Origin: Alphaproteobacteria bacterium
GTDB lineage: Bacteria; Pseudomonadota; Alphaproteobacteria; Rickettsiales; SXRF01
Assembly (NCBI GenBank): GCA_025362975.1
Contig: JANYES010000024.1
Location: 1 to 64,000 of the forward strand
Reading direction: 5' to 3'
Length of the DNA stretch: 64,000 nucleotides
The notes beneath the pieces are model-generated. The model did not search any database. It worked only from the letters and a program-made list of their open reading frames with translations, and had not been told where the DNA came from. The translations under genes and the position numbers were made by a program. Positions 49,911 to 59,092 of this stretch are shown here, in pieces. How positions within the stretch are numbered: position 1 is the first letter of the stretch; the number at the start of each line of letters is the position of its first letter.

Positions 49911-50681
49911 CTATTCTTTGCTGCTGAGCATGGTGGCCGCAAGGCCTAGCAATCCGCCGACGGCGGCACCGCTGATGGTGTTGGTCGCCACGACGCTACT
50001 GGGCGCATTGTTCATCGGCAGGTAGCTGGCGATGGATTCGGCGAGGTTCATCATTGGCATGCTTTGCAACCAGATGCGTCCCGGGCCGGTGAGCGTGGCG
50101 AGGAACAGGCCTTCGCCGCCGAATAGGAGGTTTTTGACCCCGCCCACCATCTGGATATCGGTGGTGACGGTGGGGTTTTGCACGCCGATATGACCGGCGT
50201 GGACGAGAAGGCGTTCGCCGGGTTGCAGGTCTTTGACGACCAGCTCGCCTGCAAGGTCGAGCCAGACCGTGCCGGGGCCGGTGACGCGCTGGAGGATGAA
50301 GCCTTCACCGGCGAAGAAGCCAGCACCTAAGCGCTTTTGCCATGCGATGTCGAGGCCCACGGATTTTTCGGCGCAGAGGAAGGTTTCTTGGCGGCACAGC
50401 AGCGACTCGCCGTCTTTTAAGGTGACGGGCATGATGGTGCCGGGGAATTTGGAGGCGAAGGCGATGTTGCCGCCGCTGCGGGCGGTGAAGCTGGTGACGA
50501 ACAGCGATCCGCCGGAGAGGCTGCGCTTAATCCCGGCGAAGAGCCCGCCGCCGGTGTGGGTGTCCATGTCGATGCTGTCGCTCATCCATGCCATCGTGCT
50601 GGTCTGGCTGTAGACCTGCTCGCCGGGGGCGAGGTCGATGGAGACGGTCTGCATGGTGGTGCCGTTGATTTCGTATTGCAT
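49911..50681 (-). CDS. AIM24 / TIGR00266-family protein
   Basis: A 256-residue cytoplasmic beta-rich protein of the AIM24 (TIGR00266) family. Its duplicated tryptophan-RNA-binding-attenuator-like fold is suggested by repeated Gly-rich motifs such as THTGGGLFAGIKRSLSGGSL and GEGFILQRVTGPGTVWL, and by GGEGLFLATLTGPGRIWLQS near the end. A C-terminal hydrophobic stretch (SGAAVGGLLGLAATML) resembles a membrane anchor, which is unusual. The role of the family in bacteria is unknown. It has its own TATAAT promoter and ends in the same frame as the decayed gene downstream. Confidence 0.88.
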   Translation of the reverse strand: MQYEINGTTMQTVSIDLAPGEQVYSQTSTMAWMSDSIDMDTHTGGGLFAGIKRSLSGGSLFVTSFTARSGGNIAFASKFPGTIMPVTLKDGESLLCRQETFLCAEKSVGLDIAWQKRLGAGFFAGEGFILQRVTGPGTVWLDLAGELVVKDLQPGERLLVHAGHIGVQNPTVTTDIQMVGGVKNLLFGGEGLFLATLTGPGRIWLQSMPMMNLAESIASYLPMNNAPSSVVATNTISGAAVGGLLGLAATMLSSKE

Positions 50682-50705
50682 GGGTGGGCCTTTTTATTTT
50701 CAGGG

Positions 50706-50735
50706 ATTATATCATCGGCAGTAATCGGCGGGCAA
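50706..50735 (-). promoter_or_regulatory. Promoter of the AIM24-family gene
   Basis: On the - strand TTGCCC (complement of 50730-50735) and perfect TATAAT (complement of 50706-50711) have an 18-base spacer. Transcription would start near 50699, 18 bases before the ATG at 50681. The -35 box directly adjoins the stop codon of the upstream gene. Confidence 0.65.
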
Positions 50736-51089
50736 TTATTTTGCGGCGTTTGAATGCAGTTGAGCGGCACGGGCGCGGTTCATCGTGGCTTTACAGGCGA
50801 TGGTATCAGAGCTGGCCATCGTTCCTGTGCGTTCGTCGGATTGGTAGGCGCATTCAGCATCGCGGTATGCTAGCCAGCGTGTTTGCACTTCTTTTAAGGC
50901 CGGGGTTGCGGCGGTGGTTTTTAAAGCATCCTGAAAGGCCTGTTCGGAACCAGGCAGGTCAAACGTACAGGTGGCCATTTCTACAGGCGAGGTTAAATCG
51001 GGGTGTGCTCGCAGGCACTCCTTTTCGCTGGGTAGCGCACGTGCGGCAGCGGATAGCAATAAGATAGTGGCGAGAAATATTCGTTTCAT
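50736..51089 (-). CDS. LprI-like (DUF1311) secreted protein
   Basis: A 117-residue protein with a signal peptide (MKRIFLATILLLSAAARALP, cleaved near residue 18). The lysozyme-inhibitor LprI N-terminal domain pattern follows: helical, with four cysteines in ECLRAHP, ATCTFD, ECAYQS and IACKATMNRARA, and the WLAYRDAEC signature. It is predicted to be periplasmic with two disulfides. The family includes a mycobacterial lysozyme inhibitor, but most members are untested. The ATG at 51089 is taken because the signal peptide starts there; an in-frame start at 51128 lies within the upstream terminator. Confidence 0.82.
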   Translation of the reverse strand: MKRIFLATILLLSAAARALPSEKECLRAHPDLTSPVEMATCTFDLPGSEQAFQDALKTTAATPALKEVQTRWLAYRDAECAYQSDERTGTMASSDTIACKATMNRARAAQLHSNAAK

Positions 51090-51102
51090 TGGTCTACTTA
51101 AT

Positions 51103-51138
51103 AAAAAAAGGCGGAGCCGGTTTCCCATGCTCCGCCTT
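51103..51138 (-). terminator. Rho-independent terminator after nrdJ
   Basis: On the - strand a perfect 10-bp stem (AAGGCGGAGC / GCTCCGCCTT; 51129-51138 with 51108-51117) closes an 11-base loop and is followed by a T run (complement of 51103-51109). It lies 20 bases downstream of the nrdJ stop. Confidence 0.88.
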
Positions 51139-51158
51139 GCGGGTAGTTATTTTATTGT

Positions 51159-54100
51159 TTAGCTGCAGCCGCTCGTGCCGCCGCAGGTGTTGCATTTCAT
51201 GCAGGTGCCGTTGCGGACCAGGGTGAAGTTGCCGCATTCGCCGCAGGCGTCGCCTTCGTAGCCTTTGGCTTTGGCCTGGCGGATGCGTTCTCGCACGACG
51301 GTGTTTTCCTGCACGGAGACGCCGACATGGACGCCAATAACATTTCCTGGGGTGCCTTCGTGCTCGGTTTTGAGGTACGCTTTGGTTTCAATCACCGGGT
51401 CGTTGGCGACCGCAAGCGCACCGTGGCTTACGGCTTGCGGGGCTGTGTTGGAGACCACGTAGAGCTGGCCGCGCACGAAGCCGTTGCTGGCGGCTTTGTT
51501 GAAGAGTTGCGGTAGTTCCGGTTGGTCGGTGGCGCGGGTGGAATCACCCTCGCCGCGGCCGATGGAATCGGAGCGCAGGTCGCCCATTTCGACATGGGCG
51601 AGGTCGTTGCGGCCGAGATAGGAGATGGCGAGTTCGCGGAAGAGGTAGTCGAGGATGGAGGTCGACATCTTGATTGCCTCGTTGCCTTCGACCATGCCGT
51701 TAGGTTCGAAACGGGTGAAGGTGAAGGCGTCGACGTATTCTTCGAGTGGCACGCCGTATTGCAGGGCGATGGAAACGGCGATGGCGAAGTTGTTCATCAG
51801 CGAACGGAACGCCGCGCCTTCCTTGTGCATATCGACGAAGATTTCGCCGATATTGCCGTCTTCGTATTCGCCGGTGCGCAGGTACACTTTATGGCCGCCG
51901 ACGGTGGCTTTCTGGGTGTAGCCTTTGCGGCGCTCGGGCATGCGCTTGCGTTCTGTCGAGTGCACGATGCGCTCGACGATTTTCTGCGCGATGGCGGCGG
52001 GCTGGCGAAGTTCTTTGACCTCGATCTGGCGCTGATCGTCGTCGTCCACGTTGCTGAGTTCAGCGGCGATGGAGGCGTTGAGCGGCTGCGACAGCTTGGA
52101 GCCGTCGCGGTAGAGGGCGTTGGCTTTGAGGCAGAGTTTCCACGACATGAGGTAGGCGTCTTTGCATTCCTCGACGGTGGCGTTGTTGGGCATGTTGATG
52201 GTTTTGGAGATGGCGCCCGAGATGTAGGGCTGGACGGCGGCCATCATGAGGATATGGCTGGCGGCCGAGAGGAAGCGCTTGCCTTTTTTGCCGCACGGGT
52301 TGGCGCAGTCGAACACGGCGTAGTGCTCTTCTTTCAGGTGCGGCGCGCCTTCGACGGTCATGGTGCCGCAGCAATATTCGTTGGCCATGTCAATGTCGAC
52401 TTTCATGAAGCCGAGGGAGGCGAGCATGTCGAAGTTGAAATCGTCGAGCTGGGCTTGCGTGAAACCGAGTTTGGTTTTGCAGAACTCTTCGCCAAGCGTC
52501 CATTTGTTGAAGGCGAATTTGATTTCGAAGGCGGCGCCGAGGGATTTTTCGATTTTGGCGAGGGCCTCGTCGTTAAAGCCTTTGGTGCGAAGCAGCGCAT
52601 GGTTGACGCCGGGGGCGTCTTTGAGCGTGCCGTTGCCTACCGCGTAGGCGATGATTTCGGCTTGCTGTTTTTGCGGGTAGCCGAGGACTTTTAAGGCTTC
52701 GGCGACTTGCTGGTTGATAATTTTGAAGTAACCGCCGCCAGCGAGTTTTTTAAACTTCACGATGGCGAAGTCAGGCTCGATGCCGGTGGTGTCGCAGTCC
52801 ATGACCAGACCGATGGTGCCGGTCGGGGCGATACAGGTGGCTTGCGCGTTGCGGTAGCCGTATTTCTCGCCGAGCATGATGGCGGAGTCCCATGCTTTTT
52901 TAGCGGCTTTGACCAGCGCTTTGTCGGTGCATTTGGCGATGTCGAGCGGCACGGGCGAGATGGAGAGCTCTTCGTAACCAGCGGCTTCGCCGAGCGCGGC
53001 GCGGCGGTGGTTGCGCATAACACGCATCATGTGGGCTTTGTTGGCTTCGTAACCGTCGAAGGGCCCGAGTTCTTTGGACATTTCGGCGGACGCCGCGTAG
53101 GAGGTGCCGGTCATGATGGCGGTGATGGCACCGGCGATGGCGCGGCCTTCGGCGGAATCATACGGAACGCCGGTCGCCATGAGCAGGCCGCCGATATTGG
53201 CGTAGCCGAGGCCTAGCGTGCGGTATTCATAGGAGAGGCGTGCGATTTCCTTGGAGGGAAACTGCGCCATCAGAACCGAGATTTCGAGCACGACGGTCCA
53301 CAAGCGCGCGGCGTATTCAAAGGATTTGATGTCGAAGATGCCGTTGTCCTGTTTGAACTTGAGCAGGTTGATGGAGGCAAGGTTGCAGGCAGTGTCGTCT
53401 AGGAACATGTATTCCGAGCACGGATTGCTGGCGCGGATGCGGCCGGATTCCGGGCAGGTGTGCCACTCGTTGATGGTGGTATCGTATTGCAGGCCGGGAT
53501 CGGCACAGGCCCATGCGGCGTAGGCGATCTGTTCCCAGAGGTCGCGCGCGGGGATGGTATCGGACACTTTGGAGTCGCGGCGGCGGATGAGGTGCCACGG
53601 TTTGTCTTCTTCGACGGCTTCTAAGAATTCGTTGGTGAGGCGGACGGAGTTGTTCGAGTTCTGACCCGAGACGGTGCGGTAGGCTTCGGAATCCCAGTCG
53701 GTGTCGTATTCGGGGAAGTCGAGGTCCGTGTAGCCTTGTTTTGCGAACTCGATGACGCGCTGGATGTAGTTATCCGGGATCAGGGATTTGCGGGCGTCGC
53801 GAAGGGCGGTTTTGAGCGCCGGGTTGTCAGAGGCGGAAAAGCGCGTGTCGGAATCCGAGATGGTGCAGGCGGCCATGATGGCTTGCAGATGCCTGCGGCA
53901 TAGCTTGGAGCCGGTGACGAGGGCTGCGACTTTTTGTTCTTCTAAGACTTTCCAGTTAATGAATTCCTGAATGTCGGGATGGTCGATGTCGATCACGACC
54001 ATTTTAGCGGCGCGGCGGGTGGTGCCGCCGGATTTGATGGCACCTGCGGCGCGGTCACCGATTTTGAGGAAGGACATGAGCCCGGAGGATTTTCCGCCGC

Positions 54101-54860
54101 CGGAAAGGTTTTCGCCGGAGCCGCGAAGGTCGGAGAAGTTGGAGCCGGTGCCGGAGCCGTATTTGAACAGGCGGGCTTCGCGTTCCCAGAGGTCCATGAT
54201 GCCACCGTCGTTGACGAGGTCGTCGGAGACGGACTGGATGAAGCAGGCGTGCGGCTGCGGACGCTCATAGGCGGATTTGGATTTGGTGACTTTGCCGGTT
54301 TCGGGGTCTACGTAGAAATGGCCTTGCGACGGGCCGTCGATGCCGTAGGCCCAGTGAAGGCCGGTGTTGAACCATTGCGGAGAGTTGGGGGCCGCCATCT
54401 GGCTTGCGAGCATGAAGCACATTTCGTCGAAGAAGGCACGGGCGTCTTCTTCGGTGTCGAAATAGCCACCCTTCCAGCCCCAATATGTCCATGCACCGGC
54501 GAGGCGGTTGAAGACCTGCTTAGCGGAGGTTTCGCCGACAAGGCGCTGATCGACCGAGAGTTTTTCAAGTGCCGCTTCGTCGGGCACATTGCGCCACAGC
54601 CACGAAGGGACGGTTTCTTCTTCAATCTTTTTAAGGCAAGCGGCGATGCCAGCTTTGCGGAAATATTTCTGCGAGATGACGTCGCATGCAACCTGCGACC
54701 ACGCTTCGGGGACTTCGGTGCCGAGGGCTTCGAAAACGGTAGAACCGTCCGGATTCTTCATCACGACGTCGACTTTTTTGAAGGCGATTGCGTCATAAGG
54801 CGACGGTGCATTCTTTGATGCTTGCGCGCTCGCTTTGGTGAAGTGTCTTTCAATACGCAT
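51159..54860 (-). CDS. nrdJ: Vitamin B12-dependent (class II) ribonucleotide reductase
   Basis: A 1233-residue enzyme reducing ribonucleotides to deoxyribonucleotides with adenosylcobalamin, independent of oxygen. Features of the large NrdJ form are an N-terminal region with [17 protein letters not shown], the catalytic barrel with [20 protein letters not shown], and [22 protein letters not shown]-terminal extension ends in two Cys pairs (ACGECGNF and CMKCNTCGG) that probably bind zinc and relay reducing power. The ATG at 54860 has GGGGGA upstream and a promoter 24 bases away; a longer frame from 54875 lies in the leader. No cobalamin riboswitch was recognised in the short leader. No other ribonucleotide reductase is in the window. 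Confidence 0.97.
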   Translation of the reverse strand: MRIERHFTKASAQASKNAPSPYDAIAFKKVDVVMKNPDGSTVFEALGTEVPEAWSQVACDVISQKYFRKAGIAACLKKIEEETVPSWLWRNVPDEAALEKLSVDQRLVGETSAKQVFNRLAGAWTYWGWKGGYFDTEEDARAFFDEMCFMLASQMAAPNSPQWFNTGLHWAYGIDGPSQGHFYVDPETGKVTKSKSAYERPQPHACFIQSVSDDLVNDGGIMDLWEREARLFKYGSGTGSNFSDLRGSGENLSGGGKSSGLMSFLKIGDRAAGAIKSGGTTRRAAKMVVIDIDHPDIQEFINWKVLEEQKVAALVTGSKLCRRHLQAIMAACTISDSDTRFSASDNPALKTALRDARKSLIPDNYIQRVIEFAKQGYTDLDFPEYDTDWDSEAYRTVSGQNSNNSVRLTNEFLEAVEEDKPWHLIRRRDSKVSDTIPARDLWEQIAYAAWACADPGLQYDTTINEWHTCPESGRIRASNPCSEYMFLDDTACNLASINLLKFKQDNGIFDIKSFEYAARLWTVVLEISVLMAQFPSKEIARLSYEYRTLGLGYANIGGLLMATGVPYDSAEGRAIAGAITAIMTGTSYAASAEMSKELGPFDGYEANKAHMMRVMRNHRRAALGEAAGYEELSISPVPLDIAKCTDKALVKAAKKAWDSAIMLGEKYGYRNAQATCIAPTGTIGLVMDCDTTGIEPDFAIVKFKKLAGGGYFKIINQQVAEALKVLGYPQKQQAEIIAYAVGNGTLKDAPGVNHALLRTKGFNDEALAKIEKSLGAAFEIKFAFNKWTLGEEFCKTKLGFTQAQLDDFNFDMLASLGFMKVDIDMANEYCCGTMTVEGAPHLKEEHYAVFDCANPCGKKGKRFLSAASHILMMAAVQPYISGAISKTINMPNNATVEECKDAYLMSWKLCLKANALYRDGSKLSQPLNASIAAELSNVDDDDQRQIEVKELRQPAAIAQKIVERIVHSTERKRMPERRKGYTQKATVGGHKVYLRTGEYEDGNIGEIFVDMHKEGAAFRSLMNNFAIAVSIALQYGVPLEEYVDAFTFTRFEPNGMVEGNEAIKMSTSILDYLFRELAISYLGRNDLAHVEMGDLRSDSIGRGEGDSTRATDQPELPQLFNKAASNGFVRGQLYVVSNTAPQAVSHGALAVANDPVIETKAYLKTEHEGTPGNVIGVHVGVSVQENTVVRERIRQAKAKGYEGDACGECGNFTLVRNGTCMKCNTCGGTSGCS

Positions 54861-54883
54861 AATGTGGTCCCCCAATAATCTAA

Positions 54884-54912
54884 TATATAGTCCCTGAAGC
54901 CAGCATTTCCAA
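54884..54912 (-). promoter_or_regulatory. Promoter of nrdJ
   Basis: On the - strand TTGGAA (complement of 54907-54912) and TATATA (complement of 54884-54889) are spaced by exactly 17 bases. Transcription would start near 54877, only about 17 bases before the ATG, leaving no room for a riboswitch. Confidence 0.65.
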
Positions 54913-55044
54913 GGGTTTCCCCGAGATTATGCCACAAAATTTAGTGTCGGCTGCCCCTCTTGATTCCTTAAACATGGAAAAAACAGTGTGAAGCCGGTGT
55001 GATTTAGTCTGGCGTCTGCCAAAAAGTTCGCAATCAAAATGTAA

Positions 55045-55062
55045 CATTACAAATTTGTAATG
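55045..55062. promoter_or_regulatory. 18-bp perfect palindrome in the nrdJ upstream region
   Basis: CATTACAAATTTGTAATG reads the same on both strands. It sits about 130 bases upstream of the nrdJ promoter, between that promoter and the DnaA-like boxes, and looks like a dimeric-regulator operator. No T run follows, so it is not a terminator. The binding protein is unknown. Confidence 0.5.
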
Positions 55063-55106
55063 ACAACTACATATTGTGAGCCCATAGACGATTTGCCACC
55101 AGATGC

Positions 55107-55197
55107 TGTGGATATTTCGGTTATCAAACGGATGTGAATTATGTGGATAAGTGGTCGCGACTAAAGCAAAAACATGAGTTTTTAGCGGTGTGGATAT
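55107..55197. other. Three DnaA-box-like sites between nrdJ and trhO
   Basis: The 364-base gap 54861-55224 holds, besides the nrdJ promoter and a palindrome, three same-direction copies of TGTGGATAW. They are at 55107-55115 (TGTGGATAT), 55142-55150 (TGTGGATAA, the exact complement of the consensus DnaA box TTATCCACA) and 55189-55197 (TGTGGATAT). The surroundings are AT-rich for this genome. This could be a replication origin or DnaA-controlled region, or chance. The trhO end at 55225 borders it. Confidence 0.35.
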
Positions 55198-55224
55198 TGG
55201 GGATAAAAAGGGAAAAACGACAGG

Positions 55225-56040
55225 TCAGCGCCGCTTGGTCGGACAGTGTCCGCAGGCGATGTTTTCTACATATAGTGGTGAGGAGCGGTCAGATGGCGTC
55301 AATGCGTGTCCGCATGCCGGGCACATCGTCGCCGTTTCGGACGATTTTAATCCGTGGCCGACGGCTACGCGTTCGTCGAACACGTAGCACTCGCCGTTCC
55401 ATGTGCTTTCGGCTTCCGGCACCTCTTCGAGGTATTTGAGGATGCCGCCTTTTAAATGGTAGACGTGCTCAAAGCCTTGGGCGAGCATCCATGACGTGAA
55501 TTTTTCGCAGCGTATGCCGCCGGTGCAGAAGGTGGCAATCTTCTTGTCTTTATAGTTCTCCATATTATGACGGACGAAGTCAGGGAGTTCTTTGAAGGTA
55601 CGGGTTTTGGGATCGATAGCGTTTTCGAAAGTGCCCAGATGCGTTTCGTAGGCGTTGCGGGTGTCGAGGACGATCGTGTCGGGGTCGGTGATGAGGGCGT
55701 TCCAGTCTTTGGGGTCGACATAGATGCCTTTGAGGGACGGGTCGATCGGCTCGCCGAGTGAGATGGTTTCTTTTTTGAGGCGAACTTTGGTGCGGGCGAA
55801 GGGTTCGCGCGGGGCGGTAGATTCTTTATGGTCGAATGGGCCGTAAGCTGCCTTTAAATAATAGAGGAAGGCGTCGATGGATTCGCGGCTGCCTGCGACG
55901 GTGCCGTTGAAGCCTTCGGCCGCGATGAGGACGGAACCTTTGATGCCAAGGCGCACCATTTCCTCCTTAAGCAGTTGTTTATGTTCCGCAAAATAGGGGA
56001 AATCAAAAAAGTGGTAGAATGCTGCGACGACAAACGACAT
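55225..56040 (-). CDS. trhO: tRNA uridine-34 hydroxylase (rhodanese-like)
   Basis: A 271-residue protein of the TrhO (YceA) family, which hydroxylates U34 of certain tRNAs. An N-terminal ferredoxin-like domain (FNGTVAGSRESIDAF near residues 45-59) is followed by a rhodanese domain. The latter has VLDTRNAYETHLGTFENAID and the active-site loop CTGGIRCEK near residues 170-178. The C-terminus adds a CPACGHAL...CGHCP cysteine cluster likely to bind zinc, seen in some family members. Length agrees. It is transcribed away from the small unknown genes that start at 56098. Confidence 0.95.
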   Translation of the reverse strand: MSFVVAAFYHFFDFPYFAEHKQLLKEEMVRLGIKGSVLIAAEGFNGTVAGSRESIDAFLYYLKAAYGPFDHKESTAPREPFARTKVRLKKETISLGEPIDPSLKGIYVDPKDWNALITDPDTIVLDTRNAYETHLGTFENAIDPKTRTFKELPDFVRHNMENYKDKKIATFCTGGIRCEKFTSWMLAQGFEHVYHLKGGILKYLEEVPEAESTWNGECYVFDERVAVGHGLKSSETATMCPACGHALTPSDRSSPLYVENIACGHCPTKRR

Positions 56041-56097
56041 AATGCCCGTAGTTTTTTGACTGATGTATACCCAGATTCATTTCCCAGCAAGAGCCAT

Positions 56098-56520
56098 ATG
56101 GAAAATCCTGAATTTAAAATAGAAATGATCCTTCCCAAAGACGATATCTTTATTTATGGGCAGGATAATGAGGTGACGGTGAAGGTGACGCCTGTGGTTA
56201 AAGGCACGCAAGGCGACGGGGCACGGGAAGAAATCTGCACGGGCGCATGGGCGTCCCATAATAGTCCGGTTGAGCTGGTGTTGATCGGCGCGGGACTGCG
56301 CGGTGGGGATGTGTCGCATTCAATGCGTTTCGACGGCAACAAGGAACAGGTGTTCACTTTCAAGCGCCGCCCGGATGAGCGCGGGGAGGGACCGTGTTTC
56401 CTGCATCTTGAAGTGCTGCAGAGTGGGGAAGAAATGAGCTCGATTAGCGCCTATGGTAAGAATGTGTCGGCGGTGCCGGTGGTGGAACAGGAACGTAAAG
56501 CAGGCATGGTGGGAAGGTAG
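56098..56520 (+). CDS. Small beta-rich cytoplasmic protein, function unknown
   Basis: A 140-residue protein with no signal peptide or membrane segment. Alternating hydrophobic residues (FIYGQDNEVTVKVTPVV, PVELVLIGAGLRGG, FLHLEVLQSGEEMSSISAYG) suggest a beta-sandwich, perhaps an immunoglobulin- or C2-like fold. I recognise no family. The ATG at 56098 is the first in a sensible position, while the frame is open further upstream into trhO. It is followed three bases later by another small gene with a good ribosome binding site, and then a third; the three probably form an operon of unknown purpose. Confidence 0.6.
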   Translation: MENPEFKIEMILPKDDIFIYGQDNEVTVKVTPVVKGTQGDGAREEICTGAWASHNSPVELVLIGAGLRGGDVSHSMRFDGNKEQVFTFKRRPDERGEGPCFLHLEVLQSGEEMSSISAYGKNVSAVPVVEQERKAGMVGR

Positions 56521-56523
56521 CAT

Positions 56524-56763
56524 ATGGTCATTAATATTAATCCCAATCGTATTAACGTATCCGGAGGTGCCAGTAGCAAAACGTCGCAGCAGCGCCAGCA
56601 GGAAACCGAAGCGCAACAAAGCGCCTATGTTGTGCCCAAACGCTCGGACATTAATTTTATCCCCGCGGCGGAAAGCTTGCGCACGCTGATCAGCAGCGCC
56701 GTGGCGTCGCTGCGCAAGGGCGTTTACTGGGATCGCGGGACGATCCTCAACCTGATCGTGTAA
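56524..56763 (+). CDS. 79-residue protein in the unknown three-gene operon
   Basis: A short protein: residues 1-40 are polar and Gln/Ser-rich (NRINVSGGASSKTSQQRQQE). Residues 45-79 form a more ordered, probably helical part (FIPAAESLRTLISSAVASLR) ending in GVYWDRGTILNLIV. GGAAGG lies nine bases before the ATG, a strong ribosome binding site, and it follows the preceding stop by three bases, so translation is credible. The layout, a disordered N-terminus then a helix, recalls anti-sigma or flagellar-regulator peptides, but I see no specific match. Confidence 0.6.
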   Translation: MVININPNRINVSGGASSKTSQQRQQETEAQQSAYVVPKRSDINFIPAAESLRTLISSAVASLRKGVYWDRGTILNLIV

Positions 56764-56769
56764 TTATCC

Positions 56770-57363
56770 GTGGTTAGGAACGTGAGTCTGCCTGCTGATG
56801 AGCAGAGCCGTAAAGCGCAGTTCGACGCCATGCTCAGCGCCAGCGCCAACAGGCTCGAATTTTCGCAAGGTCACAACGGGGAAAAAATTGCCCTGCATCA
56901 ACGTGCTGGCATGACCAATGCGCCGATGACGGCGGTGCTGGAAATGACCGTGCGCGGAACGAGCCGCGAGCGGCTGTTTTTCAGAGATCGATTGTTTGAG
57001 GAGCTGGGCGTGGCCGGGACTGAATTCAGCGAAGGCAGGGCCTCGCATTTGACCATCCGGGACCAGAAGATGATTACCACCGTGCTGGAATATGCTGCCA
57101 AGACGCAGCAGCGGATGAAAGTGTCGACCGCCATCTGGAGCGCGCTGTGCGAGAGAGTGACGGTGTCTTACGCCGGGGACCAGAAACCGGCGATGGGGTT
57201 TGTGTTTACCGAATGGATGCGCTCGGGCGCGTTCGCGCTTTCGACAGACGCGGCACGGCAGTTATGCCCGGCCGATAAGGAGCAGACCGGCAATGTGGCG
57301 GCGCTGCAATATTATTGCCAGCATGGGCGCAACCCGGCGGAAAAGTTTAGTCCCGCTTACTGA
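56770..57363 (+). CDS. Third gene of the unknown operon, function unknown
   Basis: A 197-residue protein (GTG start at 56770, or 193 residues from the GTG at 56782, which has AGGA directly before it). It has no signal peptide or membrane helix. The sequence is mixed alpha/beta with many Arg and Glu residues (MTVRGTSRERLFFRDRLFEE, ALCERVTVSYAGDQKPAMGF) and two cysteines near the end. It follows the 79-residue gene by six bases and overlaps the convergent lipoprotein gene by seven. Gene order gives the only clue to its role. No family recognised. Confidence 0.6.
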   Translation: MVRNVSLPADEQSRKAQFDAMLSASANRLEFSQGHNGEKIALHQRAGMTNAPMTAVLEMTVRGTSRERLFFRDRLFEELGVAGTEFSEGRASHLTIRDQKMITTVLEYAAKTQQRMKVSTAIWSALCERVTVSYAGDQKPAMGFVFTEWMRSGAFALSTDAARQLCPADKEQTGNVAALQYYCQHGRNPAEKFSPAY

Positions 57364-57833
57364 TATTGAGGTTGGCCCGGGGCGGGCATGTTGCAGTTGG
57401 CGACGCATGCCGTATGCGGGATGACCTGCCCGCCGCAATTGCTGTAGCACATGTTGTAATCCCCGGCGCATTGGGCCTGGCACGCTTCCTGCTCGCAGCT
57501 ACCTGAGGGGGCGGAGTAGAAATTGCTGTGATCTTTCTTGATGAGCTTGCCCTGAGCTTTGCGTTCCTGCACGTAGGAATCGAAATCGAGGTCGGCCTGA
57601 TAGCGGGCATTGTGCTCGGCGACGCTCATGTTGATAGCGCATTGCTGCGTCTGGATGGAGCATGACTGGCGGCAGTTCTGATGCATCCCAAGGCAATTAT
57701 TCAGGCACATGCGGCCGTTTTCACTTTTGGGCGGTATGAGCTGGTAATTGGTCTGGTACTGGGGCTGTGGCGGGCCGCAGGAGACCAGCAGGAATAATAA
57801 CAAAATGCTTGTTAGGCGGGGTTTTATGTTCAT
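57357..57833 (-). CDS. Cysteine-rich lipoprotein, function unknown
   Basis: A 158-residue lipoprotein: signal peptide [19 protein letters not shown] with lipobox LVSC. The mature part has twelve further cysteines in two clusters, [17 protein letters not shown] plus QQC, and [11 protein letters not shown], then NMCYSNC and ACVANC. The regular spacing of three to six residues suggests two small disulfide-knotted or metal-binding modules joined by a basic helical linker (about residues 75-105). AGGA lies five bases before the ATG at 57833. It faces the preceding operon with a seven-base overlap and diverges from gcdH. No known family comes to mind. Confidence 0.7.
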   Translation of the reverse strand: MNIKPRLTSILLLFLLVSCGPPQPQYQTNYQLIPPKSENGRMCLNNCLGMHQNCRQSCSIQTQQCAINMSVAEHNARYQADLDFDSYVQERKAQGKLIKKDHSNFYSAPSGSCEQEACQAQCAGDYNMCYSNCGGQVIPHTACVANCNMPAPGQPQYQ

Positions 57834-57910
57834 ACTCGTCCTGTAGATGCTGCGCGAGCATAGCGGTTTGCGGCGCGAGCACAAGTAACAATAGTTCATT
57901 GAGAGATGCT

Positions 57911-59092
57911 ATGGCCTTTGACTGGGAAGATCCCTTATTATTGCAAGAACAGCTCACCGACGAAGAGCGGATGGTGCAGGATTCGGCGCGCGGGTATGCG
58001 CGCGGGAAACTGTTCCCGCGGATTATCGAAGCGAATCGTCATGAGACATTCGATACGGCCATCATGAAGGAAATGGGCGAGCTGGGGCTGTTCGGCGCGA
58101 CCATCGAAGGCTATGGCTGCGCGGGCGTAAGCCATGTGGCGTCGGGGCTGATCTGCAAGGAAATTGAATGGGTGGATTCGGGCTATCGTTCGGCGCTTTC
58201 GGTGCAGTCGAGCTTAGTGATGCATCCAATCTATGCGTTCGGCACGGAAGAACAGAAAGAACATTATCTGCCTAAGCTCGCGCGCGGCGACATGATCGGT
58301 TGTTTCGGACTGACCGAACCCGACCACGGCTCCGACCCGAGTGGTATGGTGACGCGCGCCACCCGTAGCACGGGGGGCTTTATTTTGTCGGGGGCTAAGA
58401 ACTGGATTACGAATTCGCCGGTGGCGGATGTGTTTGTCGTTTGGGCGAAGGTGTATGGGTTGGAGGGGACGCCTGATGGGACGATTAAGGGCTTTATTCT
58501 CGATAAGGGGATGAAGGGTTTGTCGGCGCCGAAGATCGAGGGCAAGATGAGTTTGCGCGCTTCGGTAACGGGGATGATCAGCATGGAAGACGTGTTCGTG
58601 CCGGACGATCATTTGCTGCCGGGCGTGTCGGGATTGAAGGGGCCGTTCTCGTGCCTCAACAAAGCGCGTTACGGGATAGGCTGGGGTGCGCTCGGGGCGG
58701 CGACGTTTTGTCTGGAAGCGGCGCGCGGCTATACGCTGGACCGCAAACAGTTCGGGCGTCCGCTGGCTGCAAACCAGCTAATTCAGAAAAAACTAACCGA
58801 CATGATGGTGGATATTGCGCTGGGGTTGCAGGCGTGTTTGCGCGTGGGGCGGTTGATCGATGAGGATAAATACCATCCGGATATGATTTCTATCGTCAAG
58901 CGCAACTCGGCGGGCAAGGCGCTGGAGATTGCGCGCATCGCGCGCGACATGCACGGCGGTAACGGTATCTCGGATGAATACCATGTGATTCGCCATGCGA
59001 TGAACCTGGAAAGCGTGAACACTTATGAAGGCACGCATGATATCCATGCGCTGATTCTGGGGCGGGCGATTACCGGGATTGCGGCGTTTTAA
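57911..59092 (+). CDS. gcdH: Glutaryl-CoA dehydrogenase
   Basis: A 393-residue acyl-CoA dehydrogenase with FAD. The N-terminus [20 protein letters not shown], the FAD-binding [16 protein letters not shown] segment and the end [18 protein letters not shown] with the catalytic Glu (about residue 373) are those of GcdH, which converts glutaryl-CoA to crotonyl-CoA in lysine and tryptophan breakdown. The ATG at 57911 begins the conserved N-terminus; the longer in-frame reading from 57767 overlaps the divergent lipoprotein gene. It ends overlapping the convergent patatin-like gene by four bases. Confidence 0.93.
   Translation: MAFDWEDPLLLQEQLTDEERMVQDSARGYARGKLFPRIIEANRHETFDTAIMKEMGELGLFGATIEGYGCAGVSHVASGLICKEIEWVDSGYRSALSVQSSLVMHPIYAFGTEEQKEHYLPKLARGDMIGCFGLTEPDHGSDPSGMVTRATRSTGGFILSGAKNWITNSPVADVFVVWAKVYGLEGTPDGTIKGFILDKGMKGLSAPKIEGKMSLRASVTGMISMEDVFVPDDHLLPGVSGLKGPFSCLNKARYGIGWGALGAATFCLEAARGYTLDRKQFGRPLAANQLIQKKLTDMMVDIALGLQACLRVGRLIDEDKYHPDMISIVKRNSAGKALEIARIARDMHGGNGISDEYHVIRHAMNLESVNTYEGTHDIHALILGRAITGIAAF

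Noticed and set aside
54861-55020. Cobalamin riboswitch before the B12-dependent reductase gene
   Set aside because: No B12-box-like sequence was seen and the predicted leader is only about 17 bases.
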